Positions 35,335 through 44,904 of a DNA stretch of 64,000 nt are shown piece after piece; positions within the stretch are counted from its first letter, which is position 1, and each line of letters starts with the position of its first letter. Source of the stretch: Vreelandella glaciei (lineage in GTDB: Bacteria; Pseudomonadota; Gammaproteobacteria; Pseudomonadales; Halomonadaceae); contig NZ_JACCDE010000026.1 in the NCBI RefSeq assembly GCF_013415125.1, forward strand, positions 17,235 through 81,234, in the 5' to 3' direction. Position numbers and translations under genes: made by a program. The notes below the pieces were generated by a model, which saw only the letters and a program-made list of their open reading frames with translations, had not been told where the DNA came from and did no database searches.

Positions 35335-36849
35335 ATGCTTTCTGCTATCCCGCAACGTTGGCTAGTGCTGTTTGCCGTCATGCTGGCGTTCCTACCTGTT
35401 GTCATCGATATGACCATTCTGCACGTCGCGGTGCCTGTGCTGACGCCAGCGCTGGGGGCCACGGGTACTGAGGTGCTGTGGATCATCGACATTTACCCAT
35501 TGCTGATGGCAGGCCTGCTGGTGCCGATGGGTACGCTGGCTGACCGAGTTGGTACGCGCCGTGTGCTGCTGACCGGTCTCTCGGTGTTCGGGGTGGCGTC
35601 CCTCCTGGCGGCATTCTCGACGACACCCGCTATGTTGATCGGTGCTCGGGTGCTGCTCGCCATGGGTGGATCGATGATCATGCCCTGTGTGTTGGGTGTC
35701 ATCCGCAAAACCTTCGAGGACGAGCGCGAGCGTGCGATGGCGCTTGGCCTGTGGGGAACGGTGGGGGCCGCCGGTGCCGCAGTGGGCCCCTTGATTGGTG
35801 GTGCCTTGCTGGAGCATTACTGGTGGGGCTCGGTATTCCTCATTAATGTGCCCATCATGCTGGTGGTGGCGCCGGTCGTTTATGGCCTGCTGCCGCGCCG
35901 CGAGGCGACGACACCAGGCAAGTGGTCTTTTGGTCAGGCGCTGATTTTGCTGGTCGGTATCATTTCGGTGGTCTACGGCATCAAGTCCGGGATGGGAGAG
36001 GGGCAGCCACTATGGCGTACTGGATTGGTGCTCTTCGGGGGGCTAGTCCTGCTGGCGTGGTTTGCACGTATTCAGTTGCGTTCGGTGATGCCGATGCTGG
36101 ATCTATCACTCTTTCGCCATCCGGCCATTGTCGCCGGTATGGTAATGGCGCTCGTGGCCGCTGGCGCCCTGGCCGGTGTTGAGCTGACGCTGGCGCAAGA
36201 GCTGCAATATGTGCTGGGCAAGACGCCGTTGCAGGCCGGTCTTTTCATGGTGCCGATCATGGCGGCGGCTGCCGTCGGTGGGCCCGTTGCAGGTTACCTT
36301 TCCAACCGGTTTGGCTTAAGGCTGGTGGCCAGTTTATCGATGGCGTTCGCTGCAGCCGCGTTGGGTTATCTGGCGCAGGCGGACTTACACGCGCCTAACT
36401 GGACAGTGCCAACAGCGTTGGCCGTGCTGGGGCTAACCCTGAGCATTGGACTGACCGCTTCCTCGATTGCCATTATGGGGGCCGTGGACGCCAGTAAAGG
36501 AGGGGCTGCTGGCTCTTTGGAAGCCACCGGTTACGAGCTGGGCAGTGGGCTAGGCATCACTCTGTTTGGGGTTTTCATGGCGAGCATATATAGCAGCACC
36601 ATTGTACTGCCGCCAGACTTGGAGCCAGCCCTCGGTGCACAGGCCGCGCGCTCAATGAGCGACAGCGTTGTTGTGGCACAAGGGCTTGATGCAGATAAAG
36701 CGGATGTCCTGATTATGGCCGCGAAGGCGGCGTTCTCCACCACGCACTCAATCCTGCTCACCGCTGCTGCGATTCTCATCGCATTGCTGACGGTGGTAGT
36801 GTTTTTGATGCTGGGGAGCCACTCAGACAAAGTGGGAGCGCATGAGTGA
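35335..36849 (+). CDS. MFS drug transporter, DHA2 (14-helix) type
   Basis: 504 residues from ATG 35335, with AGGAG upstream; in-frame codons before it overlap the inverted repeat. The motif A loop is GTLADRVGTRRVLL, and motif C (GTVGAAGAAVGPLIGGALLE) marks a proton antiporter for drugs or quaternary compounds. It resembles the SmvA/QacA group. Its position behind the RND genes suggests joint control by the two-component system. Confidence 0.92.
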   Translation: MLSAIPQRWLVLFAVMLAFLPVVIDMTILHVAVPVLTPALGATGTEVLWIIDIYPLLMAGLLVPMGTLADRVGTRRVLLTGLSVFGVASLLAAFSTTPAMLIGARVLLAMGGSMIMPCVLGVIRKTFEDERERAMALGLWGTVGAAGAAVGPLIGGALLEHYWWGSVFLINVPIMLVVAPVVYGLLPRREATTPGKWSFGQALILLVGIISVVYGIKSGMGEGQPLWRTGLVLFGGLVLLAWFARIQLRSVMPMLDLSLFRHPAIVAGMVMALVAAGALAGVELTLAQELQYVLGKTPLQAGLFMVPIMAAAAVGGPVAGYLSNRFGLRLVASLSMAFAAAALGYLAQADLHAPNWTVPTALAVLGLTLSIGLTASSIAIMGAVDASKGGAAGSLEATGYELGSGLGITLFGVFMASIYSSTIVLPPDLEPALGAQAARSMSDSVVVAQGLDADKADVLIMAAKAAFSTTHSILLTAAAILIALLTVVVFLMLGSHSDKVGAHE

Positions 36850-36974
36850 TGTTGGTTGGGCTCTGGCAGATCCATATGGTTCTCGCCACGGTGCTAGCTA
36901 TCAAAGTGAGCATGGCGGGTTGCCTTGTCAGCCTCATGTGCGTGTATTACTGGACGCGAATAGCGTTACCTGTT

Positions 36975-37916
36975 TTAAGCTCTGTGCTTTCCGGCAGACT
37001 GTGATTGCATTGAACTCGCGAGTACTTTCCATAGATGTTCAGCGGCAGGAGTGAACCTTCTCCCTTGGCTACGGATGAGGTGGCAGGTAGCGGTATGCGA
37101 TAAAGGATGTTCGACTGGTATCGCAACGATATCTCCACGATCAACCAGCGGGCGGGCAGATTGCCGCGTCATGAAGGCAATACCTAGTCCTGATATTGCG
37201 AGCGCAATAGCCGTTGAAAAGTGATTGCACTGGTAAGCGGGCAGCGGGGCTAAGCGTTGGCTGCTGAACATTTCATTGATGTACTGTTGGATGCCGAATT
37301 GTTCTGCCATAAAGATCAATCGCTGGGGAGCCAGGGTTTCAAGCGTAATGGCTTCAAGGCCTGCCAGGGCATGGTGTGGCGGCACAATGGCACAAATGGG
37401 GCCGCGGTTAAAACTGCGAACCATGACCGGAGGATCGCCTAATGGACCAAAGCTGATCGCCATGTCCACTTTGCCTCGCAGCATCATGTTGATTGTTTCA
37501 CTCATATTGCCAGAGTGAATATCCACAAACACATCAGGGTAATCTGCGCTGAACTGTTGGAGAGGCCCTTCCACAAATTCACTGATCATACCCTGCCCGA
37601 CCCGTAGGCTGACACTGCCTCGACGCAAGTGGCGCATATCCTGCAGTGTCTCGGCTAACTGACGCCGCCGATACAGCATTTCCCGGTGGTGCTCTATCAG
37701 TAGCTTTCCCGCCTGGGTCACCGCGACGTTTCTTCCCTGTTTTTCGAGCAAGGGAATTTGCAGATGGCGCTCAAGCAGTGCTATTTGGCGGCTGATGGCC
37801 GAAGGGTTGACGCCGACCGATTCGGCTGCCGCTCTAACGCCCCCGTGCAGGGCAACCTCGTAAAGGTAAGCCAGCCGATGTTCGGTAATTCCCTGATCCA
37901 TGCGTTGTTGCACCAT
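36975..37916 (-). CDS. LysR-family transcriptional regulator
   Basis: 313 residues from ATG 37916 (AAGGA upstream). HTH in GGVRAAAESVGVNPSAISRQ, then LysR effector domain. It is divergent from the M20 peptidase gene with 176 bp between starts, and probably controls the peptidase/YfcC pair. Converges with the MFS gene. Confidence 0.9.
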   Translation of the reverse strand: MVQQRMDQGITEHRLAYLYEVALHGGVRAAAESVGVNPSAISRQIALLERHLQIPLLEKQGRNVAVTQAGKLLIEHHREMLYRRRQLAETLQDMRHLRRGSVSLRVGQGMISEFVEGPLQQFSADYPDVFVDIHSGNMSETINMMLRGKVDMAISFGPLGDPPVMVRSFNRGPICAIVPPHHALAGLEAITLETLAPQRLIFMAEQFGIQQYINEMFSSQRLAPLPAYQCNHFSTAIALAISGLGIAFMTRQSARPLVDRGDIVAIPVEHPLSHTATCHLIRSQGRRFTPAAEHLWKVLASSMQSQSAGKHRA

Positions 37917-38092
37917 TCTCTTTATCCTTCTCCGGCTTCTTAACCGTTGCTTTGAACGCAACGATTCAGCTGCGCACTTCTTATTCTTTCCTTGTTACGC
38001 CCCTCACATACTGACCGTGCGCTTATTTAATAGCACAACGCTGTTTTGGGTTGCTGCCGTTTAGAGGCCGTCATTCTTATTCGAGAGGCTAT

Positions 38093-39217
38093 ATGAATAC
38101 CCTTCACACTTATCTGCAAGAGCATCAACGTTTTATTCTCGATGATATTGAAGCGTTAGTACGTGCTGAATCGCCATCCAATGATAAAGCCGCAGTGGAC
38201 GCCTGTGGTCAATTGTTGCGTCGGTTATTTCAAGACCGACTCCAATGTCAGGCGGAAACGTTTCCACAAACTGAAAAGGGCGACCATATTGGCTTCACGC
38301 TAGGAGAGGGGGATCGTCAGATTCTTATTTTGGGGCATTTCGACACGGTTTGGGATATCGGCCGACTCGCTATCCGCCGTGAGGTGGACAAGTTTTACGG
38401 CCCCGGCATTCTGGATATGAAAGCAGGTATTGTTCAAGCCATTTGGGCTGTCAAAGCACTCGTTGAACTCGATGCGCTTCCCGATGCCCGCATTCGTTTT
38501 CTATGTACCAGTGACGAGGAGTTAGGTAGCCCTTCTTCGCGACAACGAATTGAAGAGGAGTCGGTGGCTAGCGATGTGGTGCTGGTTGTTGAACCTGCTA
38601 CGGCGAATGGCAGCGCTTTGAAAACGGCACGTAAAGGTTCTGGACGCTTTTACATGCATATAACGGGTAAAGCAGCTCATGCAGGCAATAACCCTGAAGA
38701 TGGGGTGAGTGCGATTGAGGAACTGTCCCACCAGATTCAGTACTTACATAGCCTGGCCGACCCTAGTCTAGGAACCACAGTGAATGTTGGGATGGTAAGT
38801 GGCGGAGGCCCGCTTAATGTCGTGCCAGAGAAAGCCGAGTTAGGTATTGATGTTCGGGTAACGACGCTGGAAGAAGCCGAGCGACTCTACAATGCCATTT
38901 ATCAAAGTACCCCATTTCATCCCAGTGTAACGCTAACCGTTAGCGGTGACATGACGCGCCCGCCGATGGAGCGCACAAATGCTACGGCTCGTCTATTTGC
39001 GCTTGCCCAGCACGCTGCCAGTGCAGTCGGCATTGAGCTTACGGAAGCCTCGGTAGGCGGAGGAAGCGACGGCAATTTCGCTGCAGCCAAAGGTATTCCC
39101 ACACTTGATGGGCTGGGCGCAACCGGCGCTGCTCCCCATGCGGAATATGAGCATATCGAAATAGCCTCAATTGTACCGCGTGCGGCGATGCTGGCGGCGT
39201 TGATAAGGCAGGTCTGA
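38093..39217 (+). CDS. M20-family metallopeptidase (CPG2/glutamate carboxypeptidase type)
   Basis: 374 residues from ATG 38093 (CGAGAGG upstream). Two-zinc site visible: His in GHFDTVWDIG, bridging Asp in GILDMKAG, catalytic Glu-Glu in TSDEELGS, and His in GAAPHAEYEH near the end. The dimerisation domain insert starts near HAGNNPEDGVSA. It hydrolyses N-acyl amino acids or small peptides, often with C-terminal Glu. No signal peptide, so it acts inside. The YfcC-type transporter next to it may import the substrate. Confidence 0.92.
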   Translation: MNTLHTYLQEHQRFILDDIEALVRAESPSNDKAAVDACGQLLRRLFQDRLQCQAETFPQTEKGDHIGFTLGEGDRQILILGHFDTVWDIGRLAIRREVDKFYGPGILDMKAGIVQAIWAVKALVELDALPDARIRFLCTSDEELGSPSSRQRIEEESVASDVVLVVEPATANGSALKTARKGSGRFYMHITGKAAHAGNNPEDGVSAIEELSHQIQYLHSLADPSLGTTVNVGMVSGGGPLNVVPEKAELGIDVRVTTLEEAERLYNAIYQSTPFHPSVTLTVSGDMTRPPMERTNATARLFALAQHAASAVGIELTEASVGGGSDGNFAAAKGIPTLDGLGATGAAPHAEYEHIEIASIVPRAAMLAALIRQV

Positions 39218-39260
39218 TAGGCCATTAAGCCTTTTGCCAGTACATTAAATAAATAATTAT

Positions 39261-40682
39261 ATGAATAAATATTCAGGAAATTTCAACGTGAAAACTAGAT
39301 CAATACAAAGAATGGCCATGCCTGATGCCTTTGTAATTCTGTTTGGGTTACTAATGGTGGCTTGGTTATTGAGTTTCTTTATCCCCTCGGGCCAGTTTGA
39401 GCGAACCACAGAGGGGCGGCCTACGGTTATTCCTGGCAGTTTTCATCTGGTGGAATCTAGCGGCCTTAATTTTTTCGATATTTTTCTTTCTATTCAGAGC
39501 GGTTTTATCAGCTCAGCAAACCTAATTGCTTTAGTTCTGGTAATGGGCGGTGCGATTGCCGTGGTGGAGTCTACCGGTGCGATCAATGCGGGTATCAAAA
39601 GCCTGGTTGATAAAGCCCGGGGGCGTAAATATCTGCTCGCGATTGTGGTGTCTTTTGTATTTGGTGTGATATCTGCCATTGGCGTTGGGTCGAATGCCGT
39701 TATTGCCTTTATTCCACTGGGTATTGTGTTGGCACGAGCGCTTAAGTTAGATGCGATCGCGGGGATCGCCATTGTCTATCTGGGCTATTTTTCGGGCTCA
39801 GCGGCTGCTGTTTTCGATCCTATTACGCTGGGTATCGCGCAATCTATAGCAGGGCTGCCGCTATTTTCTGGCGCGCCGCTTAGGGTGGCGCTATTTTTCG
39901 TGCTACTGGCAGTGACAATTGCTTATGTGTGTCGGTATATCAAACGCATTAGCGACGATCCCGGCCGTAGTCTAATGGGGAGTCAGTCCTTTAGCACTGA
40001 AGCCATTGGAACCGATGATGAGAACTTAACGTTTACACGTCGGCATCTGGTCATTTTAAGCTTCTTTGTTGCCTGCCTAGCGGTGTTTATTTATGGCTCT
40101 TTAGGGTGGGGGTGGGGCGTTAATGAGCTTTCAGCCATCTTTATGATCAATGGAATAGGAAGCGCTGCACTCGCTCGTTTCTCGCCTAATGAATTTGTGC
40201 AGATGTTCATGAAGGGTGCCAAAGGTATGCTTTATGGTGCCTTCATTATTGGTATTGCCAAAGGCATTACGGTGCTAATGGCCGAGGGCATGATTCTCGA
40301 TACGGTAGTGAATTCAATTTTTGTGCCCTTAAGTACGCTCCCCCCCATGTTGGGTGCGCTCGCTGTCTTTGTATTCAATCTCTTTTTCAACTTTCTGGTG
40401 CCTTCTGGTAGCGGCCAAGCAGCTGTAGTGATGCCGATTTTGACACCGCTTGCGGATATGCTCGATATCACTCGGCAAACGGCGGTGATCGCATTCAAGC
40501 TTGGGGATGGAATTACCAATATTATTACGCCGACATCGGGGGTGTTGATGTCTGTACTCGCCGTGGGCGGAGTGCCTTGGAGTAACTGGGTACGTTTCGC
40601 GTTTCCGTTGGTATGCCTCTGGACGCTAGTGGGTATTGCCTTCGTGGTTATTGCCGTATTGATTAATTACGGACCGTTCTAA
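39261..40682 (+). CDS. YfcC-family transporter (C4-dicarboxylate/arginine carrier-like)
   Basis: 473 residues with about 12 membrane helices. It has the YfcC/ArcD-like motifs PSGQFERT near residue 42, FDPITLGIAQ in the middle and LVPSGSGQAAVVMPI followed by GDGITNIITPTSG near the end. Probable role: uptake of amino acids or small peptides that feed the M20 peptidase 43 bp upstream. Confidence 0.9.
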   Translation: MNKYSGNFNVKTRSIQRMAMPDAFVILFGLLMVAWLLSFFIPSGQFERTTEGRPTVIPGSFHLVESSGLNFFDIFLSIQSGFISSANLIALVLVMGGAIAVVESTGAINAGIKSLVDKARGRKYLLAIVVSFVFGVISAIGVGSNAVIAFIPLGIVLARALKLDAIAGIAIVYLGYFSGSAAAVFDPITLGIAQSIAGLPLFSGAPLRVALFFVLLAVTIAYVCRYIKRISDDPGRSLMGSQSFSTEAIGTDDENLTFTRRHLVILSFFVACLAVFIYGSLGWGWGVNELSAIFMINGIGSAALARFSPNEFVQMFMKGAKGMLYGAFIIGIAKGITVLMAEGMILDTVVNSIFVPLSTLPPMLGALAVFVFNLFFNFLVPSGSGQAAVVMPILTPLADMLDITRQTAVIAFKLGDGITNIITPTSGVLMSVLAVGGVPWSNWVRFAFPLVCLWTLVGIAFVVIAVLINYGPF

Positions 40683-40987
40683 TCAGGCGTAGGAATACGC
40701 TCTGTTAGCATTGCCATACATTGGCAATAAACAGTCAAGCCGCCCAAATTGAGCGGCTTGGTTGTTCATTAATGATATTTATAAGATACCGAATGACATT
40801 TATATAGTATTTTACCCTCACATGAGGGCACTGGTAGCTTCATGAGTTAGTTAACTCAGGAGCTAGCAACATGATTTTAGAAATTTTTATTTCAGAAATT
40901 CTGAAGTTATGAAAGGCAACAGGACTAACTGTCCCATTTAGTCGAAAAGCCAATCAATCGACGAGCTTGCCAGTGGCCCTCCACCTG
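40683..40987. other. Gap behind the YfcC gene
   Basis: 305 bp holding a terminator at 40736-40770 and AT-rich sequence beyond it. No gene or repeat recognised. Confidence 0.4.
40736..40770 (+). terminator. Intrinsic terminator of the M20/YfcC operon
   Basis: CAAGCCGC pairs with GCGGCTTG around CCAAATTGA, followed by GTTGTTCATT. It lies 53 bp after the YfcC stop. Confidence 0.75.
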
Positions 40988-41377
40988 CTAAGAGTCTTCC
41001 CGCCACAGCTCAGCTAATGAACCACCTACCGGGGAATCCTCGGGTAAGGCAACGGCAGCCACTCGTTCTTGTGCTACTTCCAGCTGTGCGGGGTCGCCGC
41101 GCTCTATTTCCGGCTCTTGCCCTGGTGGGTAGGCGCCTACCATGCAGAAATCATCGTTCGCCTCCAGGCTGGCATGCCCAACCCCGGCGGGTAGCACCAG
41201 CACATCGCCTGAGTAAAGCATCAGTTCCTGGCCGTGGGCCGCCCAGCCGTGCCCGCGGAAGATGCCCAGTGCTTCATGGGCAGTGGAGTGAAAGTGGTCA
41301 AAGTCATACAGGTGGTAGCGCCACGCTGGTGGCCAGCCGTGGCGTTTGAACATGGCTTCGAACGACTCGGCCCGCGC
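40988..41377 (-). pseudogene. Cupin gene, 5' end cut off by an IS element
   Basis: About 121 codons are kept, matching the intact cupin at 46949 from RAESFEAM onwards, with a short deletion after GIFRG and minor changes. The first 40 or so codons are missing because the sequence joins the IS150-like element at about 41377. An internal ATG at 41353 could start a shorter product, but the ribosome site is gone. Confidence 0.8.
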
Positions 41378-42077
41378 TTCAGACCAGCATGCCGATCATC
41401 CAGATGCTGATGAACACTTACCTGCTAATAGAATGTGCTACACGACAGTTCTGCTACTTTTAGCAGCATCGGCAAAGGGTGGCCTTGCTTCAGTTCAAGG
41501 ACTACCCGCGCTTTTGCTGCGCGGCTTGCTCTTTGGCCTGACGCAGGGCTCTCAACTTTTTTAGGTAGGCCACCTCAGCACGCAAGTATTCGTTCTCTTG
41601 GAGCAGTTGCTTCAGAGAGCTCTTTTCAGTCACTGGAAGTGGCGGCTTGGGTGGCTCTGCTGTGGGCATCTTCGTCGGGCAACCTCGGGGTTTAGGCTCC
41701 AACGCCTGGAAGGCTCCTTCATGATACTGTCTTTCCCATTCCCGTACGACACCCACTCTACCTCGGATGTTGAACAGGGCAATCGCTTGTCGGGCTGAGA
41801 GATACTCTTGTCTCATCCTTTGCAACACCGACAATTTGAACTCAGCGCTGTAGCGGCTGAAATTCTTCTGCAAGCCGCTCAGGCCATGATGTTCATAGCT
41901 TTTAACCCAACGCCTGACGGTGGCGTGATCAAGACCGTACTGTTTGACCAGCCTTCTATAACCCTCTTGTCCTTCTGTGTAGCGTTGTACTACTAATAGC
42001 TTGAACGCTTCATTATATTTCGCCATGAAAAACACCCCAATCGTTGGATGAGTGTCCAACTTTTGGGGTGCAGTTCA
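41375..42077 (-). mobile_element. IS150-like (IS3-family) element, truncated
   Basis: The right end is an IS150-type terminal repeat (CCAACTTTTGGGGTGCAG at 42056-42073). OrfA is intact; OrfB keeps only about 28 codons (LELKQGHPLPMLLKVAELSC) before a stop and the cupin junction. The left terminal repeat and catalytic DDE region are lost, so the element cannot move by itself. Confidence 0.8.
41502..42026 (-). CDS. IS150-like transposase OrfA (InsJ-type HTH protein)
   Basis: 174 residues from ATG 42026. Two HTH modules (YNEAFKLLVVQRYTEGQEGY, and DHATVRRWVKSYEHHGLSGL, then SARQAIALFNIRGRVGVVREW) and a C-terminal leucine-zipper helix (SLKQLLQENEYLRAEVAYLK). In IS3 elements it is fused by frameshifting with OrfB, here truncated. 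Alone it may act as a repressor. Confidence 0.85.
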   Translation of the reverse strand: MAKYNEAFKLLVVQRYTEGQEGYRRLVKQYGLDHATVRRWVKSYEHHGLSGLQKNFSRYSAEFKLSVLQRMRQEYLSARQAIALFNIRGRVGVVREWERQYHEGAFQALEPKPRGCPTKMPTAEPPKPPLPVTEKSSLKQLLQENEYLRAEVAYLKKLRALRQAKEQAAQQKRG

Positions 42078-42101
42078 TTTTTTAGTCGGGGTTTTTGCGC
42101 T

Positions 42102-42398
42102 TTACGCTTCTTGAACACCGTCAACGATAAATACGCGGTAGTCGGAGCCCTGGAAGCGGTGCTTGCGAGCCTCCTGGTAGGCGGGGCTTTCATACCAGGC
42201 GCGGGCAGCGGCCATATCGGGGAAGCGCAGAATCAACGCGCCTTCCATGTCGCTGCCTTCCAGTACTTCAAAATCGCCGTAGAAGGCGAGCGGCTGTGGG
42301 TCGTGGCCTTCGCGGGCAGCTTTTGCCTTTTCGCCATAGCGCGAAAGCTCCTCGGCATCGTGGGTGCATTCGCGGGTCAGTACGACATAAGCGGGTAT
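42102..42398 (-). pseudogene. DUF1330 gene with ATA in place of its start codon
   Basis: An open frame of 98 codons, the same length as the intact DUF1330 gene at 55392 and about 90 percent like it by eye (PAYVVLTRECTHDAEELSRY against PAYVVLTREHTHDAQEMERY). The codon that should be ATG is ATA at 42398, while the GAGGAG ribosome site remains. The terminator after the stop is cut by the IS150-like end. The protein may be lost or weakly made from a non-standard start. Confidence 0.8.
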
Positions 42399-42509
42399 TG
42401 GATCTCCTCGTTGGTATAAAGTGGGTGTTTCGAAATCATACCTTCTATAAGCAGGGTTCTGCCCTCTTTATGATGCTTGCTTCCACGAGGTTTTCAGTGA
42501 GCCACCGAT

Positions 42510-42842
42510 GGGGTCGGCTTCATCGCCGTGGGCGCTGTGCTTGGCGAGGCGGCTGCCGTGTCGTTGAACGGAGAGTGGTGTGCGTCCTATGGAGTAACGG
42601 CGATGACGGGTACATTGATTGTCGTTGCCCATGGCAGTGAGTGGCACCGCGACGTATGTGTTACTGTCGGCAAATCACCCGGTGTTGGTGCTTGCTTGGG
42701 AGATGTGTGGTGCTTGATGCAAACCTAGGCAACATTCATGATGATCAGCAAATACAGATATTCACCAGCTAAGATTGACAAGCACACTTTGAGGTGACGC
42801 TGGAGCAAGAGACTGTCTGGCTAAGTCAAGCGCAGATGACAA
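42510..42842 (+). pseudogene. Decayed copy of TSUP and RhuM genes
   Basis: Blocks matching 27417-28310 appear in the same order with large deletions: GGCGCTGTGCTTGGCGAGGC (TSUP), GGAGTAACGGCGATGACGGG, CCGCGACGTATGTGTTACTG, then the RhuM leader and start (CAGCAAATACAGATATTCAC) with its first 40 codons. No frame is open. It breaks off at 42842. Confidence 0.8.
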
Positions 42843-42912
42843 AAAGGCCAAGTAGACCGACTGATTGGGCAGGTGGGACATCGAATGTTTAGCGCGTGAT
42901 GTTGTAATCATC

Positions 42913-43509
42913 TCACCTTCCTAACCACAGAGCCCCCACCGACAAAACCAACATGGTGGCAAAGATGATATTTGTTGCTCGTCCGATAACCGGATCTCTT
43001 AGAAACTTGGCAAATGCTGCACCAAAGGTAAGCCAGATAATACTGAATATAAGTATCACCAAGGACAGCAACAACAGTTTCCAGCCTGTATCAGCCGCCA
43101 GATTATCAATTACAATCGTATGACTCGAATAGACGGCGCCAATGGCGGCGAAAGCCTTTGGATTGATCACTGCAAGTGTAAAACCAGGCAAAAACGCCGG
43201 CGCACTGCCAAAGCACTTCGCATCCTTAACGACGGGCGCCGTGGCTATTCGAAAAGCTAGGTACAGAATATAGATCCCAGCCAAACTCGACAGAGCCACG
43301 AGCAACAATGGCTTGGTGAGAACCACAGCCGTGATACCGGCAGCAATCATGAGCAAGACCACTACCGTCCCCAGAACAATTCCAGACATGTAGCGCAGCC
43401 CCCTCCTAAAACCATACGCAGAGCCAATGCCTGCAAGACTCAGGGTTGCAGGGCCTGGGCTACCCATCAGGGGGAATGCAGCCATCAAAAGTAATAGGAT
43501 GTTATCCAT
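42913..43509 (-). CDS. LysE/RhtB-family exporter
   Basis: 198 residues from ATG 43509, overlapping the MFS gene by 8 bp. Begins with a typical LysE start (LMAAFPLMGSPGPATLSLAG) and has about six helices; GSPGPATL is the family signature. LysE-type proteins export amino acids or similar small molecules. Co-transcribed with the upstream MFS gene. Confidence 0.88.
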   Translation of the reverse strand: MDNILLLLMAAFPLMGSPGPATLSLAGIGSAYGFRRGLRYMSGIVLGTVVVLLMIAAGITAVVLTKPLLLVALSSLAGIYILYLAFRIATAPVVKDAKCFGSAPAFLPGFTLAVINPKAFAAIGAVYSSHTIVIDNLAADTGWKLLLLSLVILIFSIIWLTFGAAFAKFLRDPVIGRATNIIFATMLVLSVGALWLGR

Positions 43510-44758
43510 CATAGGCCAAACCTTTTGGAGGTGCTGGTCGTTCCTGTACGAGAAGATGGGCAATGGCCGAAAGCACACCCAGAATAATTGAGAGGTACCA
43601 AACCTGATCATAACTGGCATAGCGATCAAACAGGGCACCGCCCAGCCAGACTCCAAAAAAGCCTCCAAGTTGGTGACTTAGGAATACCAAACCAAATAAA
43701 GTCCCCATCGCACGAGAACCAAACATGGTAAGCACTAGCGCACTGGTCAATGGAACCGTGGAAAGCCATAGTCCTCCCATGACCAATGCAAAAATCATCA
43801 CCGATGCTGGTGTGACAGGCTGCGAGATAAATATGAGGATGACCAAAGCCCTAAGGACGTAGATCGCCGATAGCACATAGGGTTTGGGAAACAGCATGCC
43901 AAGCTGCGAAGCGAGCAACGTGCCAAAGATGTTTGCCAACCCAGCCAGAGCCAGGGCCTGAAGACCCAAGGCACGCAATTCATCCGGAGAAGCAGAGGAA
44001 ACACAGAAGTGCTGTACATAGTTAGGCAGGTGCGCTGTGATAAACGCGAGATGAAAGCCACATACGAAAAATCCCATGTTGAGCAACAAATAGCTCGGGT
44101 GGCCAAATGCAGATCGAACCGTTTGAGTGACTGGAGCATACTCAGCGCTACTGGACAACAGTGATTCATTCACACGAAGAAAAGGAATACACATAGCAAT
44201 GGGTAGAAGTGCGCCGGTAATGACAATAATCATCAACCGCCAGTCGAGCCATTCCGTCAACCACGACGCCATTAATGGCATAACGACTTGACCGGCGGAG
44301 CCCATGGCCGATGTTATACCAAGATAATAGCTGCGTTTGTCCTCTGGCGCGGCTCTGCCAACCACGGCTAAAATGATGCCGAATGCAGTACCGGAGACCC
44401 CCATACCGACAAGCACTCCAGCGCCAAAGTGTTGAACCAAGGGTGTCGTACCCAGGGCGCAAACCATCATCCCAAGCACATAGCACATGAACCCCAGCCA
44501 TAGTGCGCGCCGATCACCAAACTTGTCGGCGACCATTCCGAAGCCCGGTTGTGCGAGCCCCCACACCAAATTCTGAATGGCGATGGAAAGCGAGAATACC
44601 CCGATACTGCCACCGAACAATTCATCCGAGAGTGGCTCAACCACACCACCAAAGATAGCTCGAACTCCAAATGACAGTGCCAGCACAACGCCACCTGCAA
44701 GCACGATTGGCATTATCCCCTGATTCGATACTGGGAAACCGGTTGTTTGAAGCCTCAT
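43502..44758 (-). CDS. MFS transporter
   Basis: 418 residues with 12 predicted helices. Motif A is GMVADKFGDRRALWLG; the second half repeats a KGxxF-type loop. It is similar to CynX/NimT or OFA-like members that move small organic acids or drugs. First gene of an operon with LysE; the divergent LysR gene at 44905 probably regulates both. Confidence 0.88.
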   Translation of the reverse strand: MRLQTTGFPVSNQGIMPIVLAGGVVLALSFGVRAIFGGVVEPLSDELFGGSIGVFSLSIAIQNLVWGLAQPGFGMVADKFGDRRALWLGFMCYVLGMMVCALGTTPLVQHFGAGVLVGMGVSGTAFGIILAVVGRAAPEDKRSYYLGITSAMGSAGQVVMPLMASWLTEWLDWRLMIIVITGALLPIAMCIPFLRVNESLLSSSAEYAPVTQTVRSAFGHPSYLLLNMGFFVCGFHLAFITAHLPNYVQHFCVSSASPDELRALGLQALALAGLANIFGTLLASQLGMLFPKPYVLSAIYVLRALVILIFISQPVTPASVMIFALVMGGLWLSTVPLTSALVLTMFGSRAMGTLFGLVFLSHQLGGFFGVWLGGALFDRYASYDQVWYLSIILGVLSAIAHLLVQERPAPPKGLAYDG

Positions 44759-44904
44759 AGCTATCTCACTCTCTTTCCTTGAACCTTCAAGGAGGGCTGA
44801 TTAGCAATAAGGTGTACAGCACACCTGAATTGACGCCAATGCTAGCACTGGCATAAACTTTTGAATAACGAATATATTTGAAGTTATAGTTTTGGATTTT
44901 TGAA

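Noticed and set aside
36842..37054. 70-codon open frame after the DHA2 gene
   Set aside because: No family pattern, no ribosome site of note, and it overlaps the end of the LysR gene on the other strand.
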